From contig CAZLPU010000014.1 in assembly GCA_964561475.1 (NCBI GenBank), positions 9,915 to 73,914 on the forward strand: a stretch of 64,000 nucleotides of DNA, given 5' to 3'. Position 1 is the stretch's first letter. The number at the start of each line of letters is the position of its first letter. This document shows positions 55,820 through 63,523 of the stretch, in pieces. This DNA is from CAYUYV01 sp964561475 (GTDB lineage: Bacteria; Pseudomonadota; Alphaproteobacteria; JAJFIK01). A program made the position numbers and the translations under genes. Under the pieces are notes generated by a model. It worked only from the letters and a program-made list of their open reading frames with translations, was not told the origin of the DNA and did not search any database.

Positions 55820-57721
55820 ATGAGCAAGCAATTTTCCAGCAAACTGGCTGTTCGATTTTTGGGTGCAAGCGCTTTTGTGTTGGCTGCCATCACAGGGCAC
55901 GCGCAAGCGCAAGAAGCCCCCGAAAATGGCGTGGACGAGCGGTATGTATGGGATCTGACGGACTTCTACGCCACAAAGGCAGACTGGGAGGCCGAACTCG
56001 AACGCCTGCGCGGTGAGGTCGATGGTCTGAAGACCTACGAAGGCCGCCTTGGCCGGAACGCGGAAACGCTGCTTGAGGCGCTGGACGTCCGCTCCGCCTT
56101 CACCAAGGAGCTCCTGCGTGTTTGGACCTATGCTTCCAATCTGCGCAATACCGATCTGGGCAATCCGGAAGGGCAGGCGATGGTCGGGCGGGTCCAGGCT
56201 CTGTTTCAGGCGGCGAGCGCGGCCCAGAGCTTCATGGCCCCAGAGATTGTGAAGATGGGCGAGCGTCGCATCGAACGTTTCATCGGCCGCGAGCCCGGCC
56301 TGGAGAAACACGCCGTATCCCTGAGGAACACCCTGCGTCAGGGCAAGCATGTTCTTTCGCCGGAGACCGAAGAGGTGCTCTCCCTTATGGGAACTGCCCT
56401 GTCCGCGCCGCAAAATGCCCGTGACATCCTCGCCAATGCAGAGATCGATTGGCCCCGCATTACCCTCAGCGACGGGACCGAGGCCCACCTTACGGCTGCG
56501 GGTTATGTGCTGCACCGTGAGGACCCGGACCGCGAAGACCGGGTCGCCGTGTTCGATGCTTTCTGGGGCAAGTGGAAGGAATTCGAAAGCACATTCGGTG
56601 CCACCTTGAATGGTGAAGTCCAGGCCAATGTCGCGACCGCCAAAGCACGCAAATACGACAATACGCTGCAATACTTCCTGTCCGGTGACAATATCCCTGA
56701 GGAGGTCTACCGGACGCTCGTAAAAGTCACGAATGACCGTATCGACGTGCTTCACCGTTACTTTGCCCTGCGCGCCCGCATGCTTGGGATCGAGGATATC
56801 GGCTATCACGACATCTACCCGGCGTTGGTGGAAACGGACCTCACCTTCCCCATCGACGAGACCCGTGAGCACATGCTGGCGTCGATTGAAGTTCTGGGGT
56901 CTGAGTTTTCGGAGAAGTTCGCTGAGGTCTCGCTTGAAAGGTGGATGCATGTCTATCCGCAGCCGGGCAAGCGCTCGGGGGCTTACATGTCCGGGGCCGC
57001 TTATGACGTGCACCCACTTATCCTCCTGAACCATCAGGACACGTACAACAGTGCGTCCACCTATGCCCACGAGTGGGGGCATGCCATGCACCAGGTCCTG
57101 ACGAACGAAAATCAGCCCTTTGAGCTCGCGGACTTCTCGATCTTCACCACCGAGATTGCCGCCATCGCCAAGGAAATCCTCCTGCAAGAACACATGTTGG
57201 AGCAGGCGCAGACGCAGAACGAGCGGTTGTTCTACCTTGGCTATGCTTTGGAGCAGATGCGGGGCACCTTCTACCGCCAGGTCATGTTCTCGGAGTTCGA
57301 GCTGGCGATCCATGAAGCGGTGGAACGGGGCGAAGCCATGACCGGCGCGCGCATGACAGAAATCTACGGCGAGATCCTGAAGCGCTATCACGGCCATGAT
57401 CAAGGTGTTCTGGAAATCACCGATCGGGAAACGGTCGAATGGGCCTACATCCCGCACTTCTACTACAATTTCTATGTCTATCAGTACGCCACCTCGATCG
57501 CCGGTGCGGCCTATTTCGTAGACCAGCTCAAGTCCGGCGGTGACGGCGCCCGCGAAACCTATCTCGCGTTCCTCAAAGCGGGGGGCTCGGACTATCCGGT
57601 GGAGATCCTGAAGGACGCCGGTCTCGATATGACGAGCCCGGTGCCCTACAACGCCGTTATCGACCGCATGGACGCGGTGATGGACGAAATCGAAGCCATT
57701 CTCGACGCACGTGAGAATTGA
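55820..57721 (+). CDS. pepF: Exported M3 peptidase, oligoendopeptidase F type
   Basis: The 633-residue zinc metallopeptidase has a signal peptide (LAVRFLGASAFVLAAITGHA, cleavage near AQA-QEA). The PepF start (VWDLTDFYATKADWEAELER) and helical lobe (LLRVWTYASNLRNTDLGNPE) follow. The zinc-site TYAHEWGHAMHQVL (HEWGH) lies near residue 420, with the downstream FTTEIAAIAKEILLQEHM helix supplying the third ligand. The C-terminal region HFYYNFYVYQYATSIAGAAY is conserved in the family. It cleaves oligopeptides of 7-17 residues in known members. The ATG at 55820 has a GGAGG site. A strong hairpin follows the stop. Confidence 0.9.
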   Translation: MSKQFSSKLAVRFLGASAFVLAAITGHAQAQEAPENGVDERYVWDLTDFYATKADWEAELERLRGEVDGLKTYEGRLGRNAETLLEALDVRSAFTKELLRVWTYASNLRNTDLGNPEGQAMVGRVQALFQAASAAQSFMAPEIVKMGERRIERFIGREPGLEKHAVSLRNTLRQGKHVLSPETEEVLSLMGTALSAPQNARDILANAEIDWPRITLSDGTEAHLTAAGYVLHREDPDREDRVAVFDAFWGKWKEFESTFGATLNGEVQANVATAKARKYDNTLQYFLSGDNIPEEVYRTLVKVTNDRIDVLHRYFALRARMLGIEDIGYHDIYPALVETDLTFPIDETREHMLASIEVLGSEFSEKFAEVSLERWMHVYPQPGKRSGAYMSGAAYDVHPLILLNHQDTYNSASTYAHEWGHAMHQVLTNENQPFELADFSIFTTEIAAIAKEILLQEHMLEQAQTQNERLFYLGYALEQMRGTFYRQVMFSEFELAIHEAVERGEAMTGARMTEIYGEILKRYHGHDQGVLEITDRETVEWAYIPHFYYNFYVYQYATSIAGAAYFVDQLKSGGDGARETYLAFLKAGGSDYPVEILKDAGLDMTSPVPYNAVIDRMDAVMDEIEAILDAREN

Positions 57722-58396
57722 TCCGCAACACGCGAAGCATTTGGGGGCTCTGGTAACCGCCAGAGCCCCTCGGTCCCTCGCACAACAATCGGACAGGACA
57801 TAGGCACAATCGCTAAATACACGCGCAACCCTATGACCAAAGCCGAAGCAATCGCCGCACAACGCATCTACGCCCACGAGGTCACCGAGCGTGACATCGA
57901 CCGGGTACTGGACGTCGCCCAGGTCTCGACGTCCCGGCGCAGATCATCCGCCCGCGCTCACCTCGGCCCTCCCGACACGGACAATTCCACATTCGCCCGC
58001 ATCCCCGCCACGGGGTCCCCAACCGGATGGGACCCGTGCGTCAGGGAAAGGGGCCCTGGAGCCTGAGATGGGACCCGGTTACCGGATGAAGGGCCAACCG
58101 GACCAGTGGGTGAGGATGAACTGGGCGATGGCCCAAATGACTGGCCGGCATCGTTCCAAATGGTCGTTGCATCAGTGCAACATTCGTTGGCCAACCGGTG
58201 TCTCCGCCAAAGGAAACGCATCCCTACCCACTAAATGGAGGATGACACGTCATTAACCATCGTCCAAAGCTGCCGATCGATGCCGGGCTTTTGTCATGTA
58301 CCGGCAGTCCGGGAAACTTTTGACACCTTGGCGAAAGCGGTAAAGGACATCCGCTTCTGCTCTGGTTGGGCTCTCAAAACGAAGGGATGGGTTCTC
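57722..58396. other. Intergenic region upstream of the curlin-repeat gene
   Basis: It contains the PepF hairpin and an open 77-residue frame at 57833-58066 that looks unlikely because it ends in a Pro/Arg/Gly-rich stretch. It also contains an inverted repeat GTTGCA-TCAG-TGCAAC at 58166-58181, about 216 bp before the curlin start. It should hold the promoter of the curlin-repeat gene. Confidence 0.45.
57744..57769 (+). terminator. Hairpin after pepF, probable terminator
   Basis: A perfect 10-bp stem (GGGGCTCTGG / CCAGAGCCCC) with a 6-nt loop begins 22 bp after the pepF stop codon. The T-run is weak, so termination may be partial. Confidence 0.65.
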
Positions 58397-59488
58397 ATGC
58401 GCGCAGGATTTTTCACAACTGTTGCAGCAGCCGCACTGTTCACGGCAGGCGCGGCTTATGCCTCCGACAATAAGGTTTTCATTGATCAGGTCGGCGACAG
58501 TAACGACGCAACGATCGTTCAGGAAGGCAACAATAACTCCGTCGGTAACACGACCGAGACCCGCAATACACCGCAGGGTGCGCGGACCGCACGGCACATC
58601 GCGACCCAGGACGGCAGCGACAACGATTTGAGCGTGAACCAGACGGGCAATAACAACGCCTTCGGTTCCCAGACTGGTACGGGGTTCAGTAGCGATGCGG
58701 ACGGTTTCGGCCTCGGCGTCGACCAGATCGGCAACGGCAACTATGCCGATGTCGACCAGCTCAGCAACGATAACAAAATTGCCCGGGTTCAGCAGATCGA
58801 CGGCAACTCGCTCACCATGACCCAAACGGGCGCCATCGACGGCCGGGGCCGGACGTCCAACGTGGTCACCACCGTCTATCAGGAAAACACGGGCGGTAGC
58901 GGCAACACGGCGACGATCTTCCAGAATCGGACGGATCTGAGCAATAGCGCGGGCGGCGCAAACGGTTTCAACCGCATCGGTGAAAACCAGACCAATGCAA
59001 CCCGCGTGGGCGGCGGCATCTATCAGGTCGGGTCTGAAAACGATGTGAACGTCGTCCAGGACGGTCCAGGCCAGAATGTGCTGACGGAAGTGGCCCAGAC
59101 GGGCTTTGGCAACATGGCCGACATTGACCAGCTCGGCCAAAACAACTTCATCGGCACCGTCACTCAAGACAATGTGGCCATCGGCAACACCGCGACCTTG
59201 TTTCTCGACGGTGACGATAATGGCCGCGGCTCCTTCTCCGGTGATGCTGCTGGTGTTGGCCTGAATGTTGGCGACGTGAACCAGGACGGCGACGACAACA
59301 GTCTGTCCTATGAAGCCACGGGCAATGGTAATCTGTTCGCCTTCAATCAGGTCGGTGACAACAATGCCATTACCGGGATCGTAACTGGATCCAACAATCA
59401 GGTTGCGGTGAGCCAGACCACGAGCGGCAACAACACGGTCTTCAATCAGAATGGCAGCGGCAACAATCTCGGTGTCACCCAGAACTGA
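58397..59488 (+). CDS. Secreted curlin-repeat (amyloid-type) protein
   Basis: The 363-residue protein has a signal peptide (MRAGFFTTVAAAALFTAGAA, cleavage near YAS-DN). Many curlin-like repeats of the Q-x-G-x2-N type follow, for example DQVGDSNDATIVQEGNNNSV, VNQTGNNNAFGSQTG, DQIGNGNYADVDQLSNDN and DQLGQNNFIGTVTQ. It is very rich in Asn, Gly, Gln and Asp, with almost no Cys. Such repeats form beta-helical amyloid fibres in curli, so an extracellular fibre subunit is likely. The start is the ATG at 58397, where the signal peptide begins. No csgG/csgE-type secretion genes are visible in this window. Confidence 0.85.
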   Translation: MRAGFFTTVAAAALFTAGAAYASDNKVFIDQVGDSNDATIVQEGNNNSVGNTTETRNTPQGARTARHIATQDGSDNDLSVNQTGNNNAFGSQTGTGFSSDADGFGLGVDQIGNGNYADVDQLSNDNKIARVQQIDGNSLTMTQTGAIDGRGRTSNVVTTVYQENTGGSGNTATIFQNRTDLSNSAGGANGFNRIGENQTNATRVGGGIYQVGSENDVNVVQDGPGQNVLTEVAQTGFGNMADIDQLGQNNFIGTVTQDNVAIGNTATLFLDGDDNGRGSFSGDAAGVGLNVGDVNQDGDDNSLSYEATGNGNLFAFNQVGDNNAITGIVTGSNNQVAVSQTTSGNNTVFNQNGSGNNLGVTQN

Positions 59489-59517
59489 ATAGGCTGATTG
59501 TCCCAATCATGGGGAAT

Positions 59518-59548
59518 GCGGAAGGTGGGGAACTGCCTTCCGCTTTTT
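59518..59548 (+). terminator. Rho-independent terminator of the curlin-repeat gene
   Basis: An 8-bp stem (GCGGAAGG / CCTTCCGC) is followed by TTTTTGC. It lies about 30 bp after the stop codon. Confidence 0.82.
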
Positions 59549-60189
59549 GCGTTTTAGGGAGCATTGGTTTTCAGACTTAGAAAAACATCCCACATGCGCC
59601 CCATGCGCTCTCACCGTGTCCTGGGCCACTAGCGCCTCCACCACCGCCGAAAGGCAAGGCCGAAGCCCATCTCCGCCATGCGGTCTCCAGCGGACGGGGA
59701 CCCCTGCATGATGGAACCGGCCCTTGGGGCCGGAGATGGGACCCGTTCCCTCACGGAACAGGGCGCACACCATCGCGGAAGTTGGAGGGCGAGGGCGAGA
59801 CATGTCCGTGCCGGGAGTGGAGCGAGGGGGTTTTTTTCCGACATTACGCGCGCGCCCGCGCGGAATTGTCCGTGGCCGGGCGAATGGACCTTCAGGGCCT
59901 GCTGCAAAGGGCCATATCCGTCCAGCCCGCCAGTTCATAGAGCATGGATGGGTGATGGAACCGGTAATCCGGTTCCGCCATGGCCTCCCCGTCGATGCGC
60001 AGGGCGTCACGGGCGGCCTTCGGCATGTTCTGAACCCGTGACCATAAAACCGTCCGCCAGCCGCAAGGTGCGGCAACCGGCGCCGTTTGCCCGGGAAACA
60101 CCCACGCCGCCGGGCTTGGTCCATCGGAGGAAACAGGGATTTTTGCGGGGTGGGTAAATCCAGCAGGCTCTGCTAACCCCTTGAAATCG
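59549..60189. other. Intergenic region between the curlin gene and the tRNA-Val fragment
   Basis: A possible small minus-strand frame at 59892-60026 (about 44 residues, MPKAARDALRIDGEAMAEPD at its start, then YRFHHPSMLYELAGW) has protein-like composition but no clear ribosome site or family. The rest shows no gene. Confidence 0.3.
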
Positions 60190-60236
60190 TGGTGGGCACG
60201 GCTGGGATTGAACCAGCGACCCCTGCCGTGTGAAGG
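60190..60236 (-). other. 3' part of a tRNA-Val (CAC) gene, likely attachment-site half
   Basis: Read on the minus strand, the sequence contains TTCACAC (anticodon loop, CAC), GGCAG, a T-arm with GGTTCAATCCC and the acceptor end CGTGCCCACCA. The expected 5' half (GGGCACG acceptor strand and D-arm) is not found to the right. This is the pattern left when an element integrates into the 3' end of a tRNA gene. The integrase starts 155 bp away. Confidence 0.82.
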
Positions 60237-60390
60237 TGGCGGTTGAGAGCTTCTGCCAGTTTCCGGGCGTTCCTCCGGGTTCAGAAAGCCTTTGTTTTCT
60301 GCCGTTCTGTGTTATCCATCAGTTCATGTGGGTGCCTTGGTTTGCCCGTGAAGTGATTGCTGGCTGATTGCTGGAACGCAGGAACGCACG

Positions 60391-61632
60391 ATGCAGATAA
60401 AGATCAACAAGCGGGCGGTGGATGCAGCCCAACCCGGCGTGAAAGACTTCTTCCTTTGGGATACGGAGGATCGGGGCTTCGGTCTCAAGGTCTGCCCATC
60501 CGGCAAGAAGGTCTATCTGGTGCAGGTACGCCACAAGGGCCGTGTCCGCCGCTTCACCATCGGTCCCCACGGTCGCTGGACACCGGATCAGGCGCGCAAG
60601 GAGGCCCGCGTGCTGCTGGGACAACTGGCCCAGGGTATTGATCCGGCAGCCCAGAAGCGGCGGGATGAGGCGCAGTCCATGACCGTGGCGAAACTCTGCG
60701 ATGTCTATCTTGCCGAGGGCGTGTCCACCAAAAAGGAGTCCACCATTGCAATCGACCGGGGCCGGATTGCCCGACACATCAAACCCGCCCTTGGCCGTAT
60801 CCCGATGAGGGAGCTCACACGAGCGGACATCGAACGGGCCAGGGATGACATTGCGTCCGGAAAATACGCCGTTGATGAAAAGACCGGCCCCCGTGGACGG
60901 GCACGGGTCACAGGCGGTCAGGGGACGGCAACAAGAGCACTCGGGTTGCTGGGTGCCATCCTTCAATTTGCCGTTGATCGGGAATGGCTGGAGATGAACC
61001 CTGCCCGCGGGGTCAAATCCTTCAAGGACCGGAAGGTGCAGCGTCTCTTGACCTCCACGGAGATGGGAGACCTCGCCCGAGCCCTGGAAAATGCCGAGGG
61101 CGAAAGCCCCTATGCCGTTGCGGCGATCCGCCTGCTGATGTTCACCGGTTGCCGCAAGGGCGAGATCCTCAATCTGCGCTGGGATTACGTTGATTTGGAA
61201 CGGGGTATGCTCAATCTGCCCGATACAAAGACGGGACACCGTGAGGTCTTTCTCAGCCCTCCGGCCATTGATCTGATGAAGGCACTGCCCCGGATGGCCG
61301 GCAACCCCCATGTCATCTGCGGTGACAAACCCGGCGCACCTTTGGTCAATCTGCGCAAGCCCTGGGTCCGGATCCAGACTGCTGCCGGGTTGAGCGGTAT
61401 CCGTCTCCATGACCTGCGCCACACCTTCGCCAGCATGGCTGCTGGTTCGGGCCACAGCCTGCAGATGATCGCGCGCCTTCTTGGCCACCGCGATCTGCGT
61501 ACGTCCCAACGCTATGCAACGCTCACGGAAGACCCGGTCCGGCGAGCGGGCAATGCGACCGCGGAGGCGATCAGTGCAGCCATGGAACGCAAGCCAACCG
61601 CAAAGGTGTTGGAAATCAGAAAGACCCGGTGA
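60391..61632 (+). CDS. Tyrosine-type integrase (P4/DUF4102 Arm-domain family)
   Basis: The 413-residue site-specific recombinase has an N-terminal Arm DNA-binding domain (INKRAVDAAQPGVKDFFLWD, then GFGLKVCPSGKKVYL). A core-binding SAM-like domain follows (LTRADIERARDDIASGKYAV). The catalytic domain carries all expected residues: Arg in LMFTGCRKGEILNLRW, Lys in LPDTKTGHREVFL, HxLR in IRLHDLRHTFASMAAG, His in IARLLGHRDL and the nucleophile Tyr in TSQRYATLTED. It sits next to the tRNA-Val fragment, which fits its usual tRNA target. It looks intact. Confidence 0.92.
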   Translation: MQIKINKRAVDAAQPGVKDFFLWDTEDRGFGLKVCPSGKKVYLVQVRHKGRVRRFTIGPHGRWTPDQARKEARVLLGQLAQGIDPAAQKRRDEAQSMTVAKLCDVYLAEGVSTKKESTIAIDRGRIARHIKPALGRIPMRELTRADIERARDDIASGKYAVDEKTGPRGRARVTGGQGTATRALGLLGAILQFAVDREWLEMNPARGVKSFKDRKVQRLLTSTEMGDLARALENAEGESPYAVAAIRLLMFTGCRKGEILNLRWDYVDLERGMLNLPDTKTGHREVFLSPPAIDLMKALPRMAGNPHVICGDKPGAPLVNLRKPWVRIQTAAGLSGIRLHDLRHTFASMAAGSGHSLQMIARLLGHRDLRTSQRYATLTEDPVRRAGNATAEAISAAMERKPTAKVLEIRKTR

Positions 61633-61762
61633 TGCGCTGGCCCCACGGTCTCCGGGCCTGAGCCATTTTCCAGGAGAAAGGCCATGCAAAAAGGGGAATT
61701 GCGCCCCTGGGCCAGATCATCAAGGCACTCGGTCCGAATAAAAAGAAGGGCTGCACGCTTGC

Positions 61763-63307
61763 TCAATCGCGTTTCAAGGCGCCAGAGAAACCTGCAATTG
61801 CGATAGTCGACAAGATCCATCCGAGACTGATTTGGATCCAATACCATGCTTTTGGAAACCAGCTGTCGAAGATGACCGCGATGGGGGCGTGAAGCCAGAT
61901 GGGCAAGCTGAGATAGGCCTCACCCACCTGCTCCGGCGTCACCACTCTTTCATCTGCATCGCGCGGCAGCCAATATCGATCCTGCGACAGGTCAATAATC
62001 GGCACAAACAGATCCACGGAAAAGAGCCAAGGCTTGATCCGTTCATAGTCTTCTGGAATTGGTTGATCTTTTACTTGAGTTTCCGGATTGAGATAGGGGC
62101 CACGGGTAATGACCATCGTGTCCCGCGGACGCATCATTTCAAGGCGTGTAGCCGCATCATAGACAGCCGCACCGATAAGAATTATGGCAACGGACCAATA
62201 CAACGACAACCACGGTCGATAGCCGTAGCCACTCGTGACCGAAAACAAAATTTTGATGATAAGCTTTAATTGGCGCCAACCGAGAATGCCAGTCGTTGGT
62301 CTGCGCTTTTCTCTCTTCTGAAGGATGATCTTACTGTCAACTTCGTGACCCATGATTCGCAGAACTTTAGCGAGTTGCGTCCATGGCTGTGGTTTGAAAG
62401 CTGCCTTCAGATCTTCCTCCGGCTGTCGATTGAGCCACTCATATCGTGTCTTCCAATCAATGGGTGCATCCTCGGCAATCCGTTCATAAGTGAAGCCGTC
62501 CAGTCGGATGTCATGGTGGCTATCGGGCCAACAGTCCAGATTGTCCCATAGAGCCAAAGTTGATGCTTGGCGCAGATCCAAAGTGCCTTCAATACGCGTT
62601 CCACTGTGAATCTGCAGCGTTCCAGCAATATCGGCATGGTAGAAATAGACTGTACCTTTGGCGAAAAGAACGTTGTTCAAAAACACCCCGCCAGTGGTCT
62701 GCATACCATTGCAGCTCAACACCCGCCCGTGGTTCTCCGGAAGCTCGGAACCTTCCACGTTGAGCGTACTACCACTTAAATTGAGTCGACCTCTGATCCT
62801 TGCGCTGATTAAATCAACAAAGGCCGTCTTTTGAAGGTCAAGGGCGTGAAAATGGCCGTGGGTGACAAGGCTATCTGCGCGGATAAAGGGTATGTGACTC
62901 CCTGAAAGGTCGACGAACCCCAGTTCTGCATGGCTCAGTACTATACCTTCATCAAATAGGCAGTGAGTAAGGAGCAAGGGTTTGATGAATCTCGCTGCTT
63001 CCAGGTTAAGTGTGCCTTTGATCCGAACGCCAGAGATCTTGATACCACCTAAGCTTTCTGGATTGGGAGAGGTGGCACCGCTCCATTCTGCAAGCCCACT
63101 TGGGTTATTGATTAAATGTAGGATGATTTCAGCTCGAATCTCTTTTTGTGAATATTGAGCATATGTGCTGTCAAATAATGTGTTCTCAGTATCAGTGTTT
63201 TCAATAATACTGGATTTTAAAGGCAGTGAATTCCAAGATTGGCCAGCTAGGATCGCATTAATGACATTTCTCTCAAAATCAGTAATTGGGCTCTCCAGCA
63301 CAGTCAT
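61763..63307 (-). CDS. Membrane protein with pentapeptide-like repeats (unknown function, island cargo)
   Basis: The 514-residue protein has irregular pentapeptide-like beta-helix repeats in the first 270 residues (IKGTLNLEAARFIKPLLLTH, RGRLNLSGSTLNVEG, EGTLDLRQASTLAL). A helical linker follows (QPWTQLAKVLRIMGHEVDSK). The C-terminal membrane region has a conserved GYGYRPWLSLYWSVAIILIG motif and another pair of spans (WYWIQISLGWILSTIAIAGF). Actinobacterial relatives carry the same GYGYRPW-type membrane segment with unclear annotation. Base composition is AT-richer than the neighbours, which supports recent transfer. The start has an AGGAGAAT site before ATG. Confidence 0.82.
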   Translation of the reverse strand: MTVLESPITDFERNVINAILAGQSWNSLPLKSSIIENTDTENTLFDSTYAQYSQKEIRAEIILHLINNPSGLAEWSGATSPNPESLGGIKISGVRIKGTLNLEAARFIKPLLLTHCLFDEGIVLSHAELGFVDLSGSHIPFIRADSLVTHGHFHALDLQKTAFVDLISARIRGRLNLSGSTLNVEGSELPENHGRVLSCNGMQTTGGVFLNNVLFAKGTVYFYHADIAGTLQIHSGTRIEGTLDLRQASTLALWDNLDCWPDSHHDIRLDGFTYERIAEDAPIDWKTRYEWLNRQPEEDLKAAFKPQPWTQLAKVLRIMGHEVDSKIILQKREKRRPTTGILGWRQLKLIIKILFSVTSGYGYRPWLSLYWSVAIILIGAAVYDAATRLEMMRPRDTMVITRGPYLNPETQVKDQPIPEDYERIKPWLFSVDLFVPIIDLSQDRYWLPRDADERVVTPEQVGEAYLSLPIWLHAPIAVIFDSWFPKAWYWIQISLGWILSTIAIAGFSGALKRD

Positions 63308-63352
63308 ATTCTCCTATATATTTATTGACTACGGTATAGTCTCCGTTTGTAA

Positions 63353-63511
63353 ATGGCCATCCCCAAACTGCGCAAGAGCTCCAACTTCCCGCGCTTCCTG
63401 GAACCGCGCAGGACAGCTGAAAAGGCGCTGACGGCGGTGATCCAGGAGGCCTATGTCCACGGCATCTCGACGCGCGCCGTCGATGATCTGATGAAGGCGA
63501 TGGGCGGCGGC
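63353..63511 (+). pseudogene. IS256-family transposase remnant (5' fragment)
   Basis: Translation gives RRTAEKALTAVIQEAY followed by VHGISTRAVDDLMKAMGG, the N-terminal signature of mutator-type IS256 transposases. The match breaks off within about 50 codons, where a TPR gene on the other strand begins. No inverted repeat of the IS and no DDE catalytic part are present. It is a dead fragment at a rearrangement point. Confidence 0.8.
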
Positions 63512-63523
63512 GCCGCCTCCCCC

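Noticed and set aside
55571..57877. 768-residue minus-strand frame opposite pepF
   Set aside because: Shadow of the PepF gene; it also overlaps the PepF zinc-site codons and has no family features.
57833..58066. 77-residue frame between pepF and the curlin gene
   Set aside because: The first 30 residues look plausible but the rest is Pro/Arg/Gly-rich and unlike a protein; no clear ribosome site.
58253..59506. 417-residue minus-strand frame opposite the curlin-repeat gene
   Set aside because: Mirror of the repeat codons; no signal peptide or domain.
61684..61806. 40-residue basic frame right after the integrase (excisionase candidate)
   Set aside because: It has a GGAG-type site but overlaps the end of the opposite gene; its Arg-rich make-up has no helix-turn-helix pattern. 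Too weak to list.
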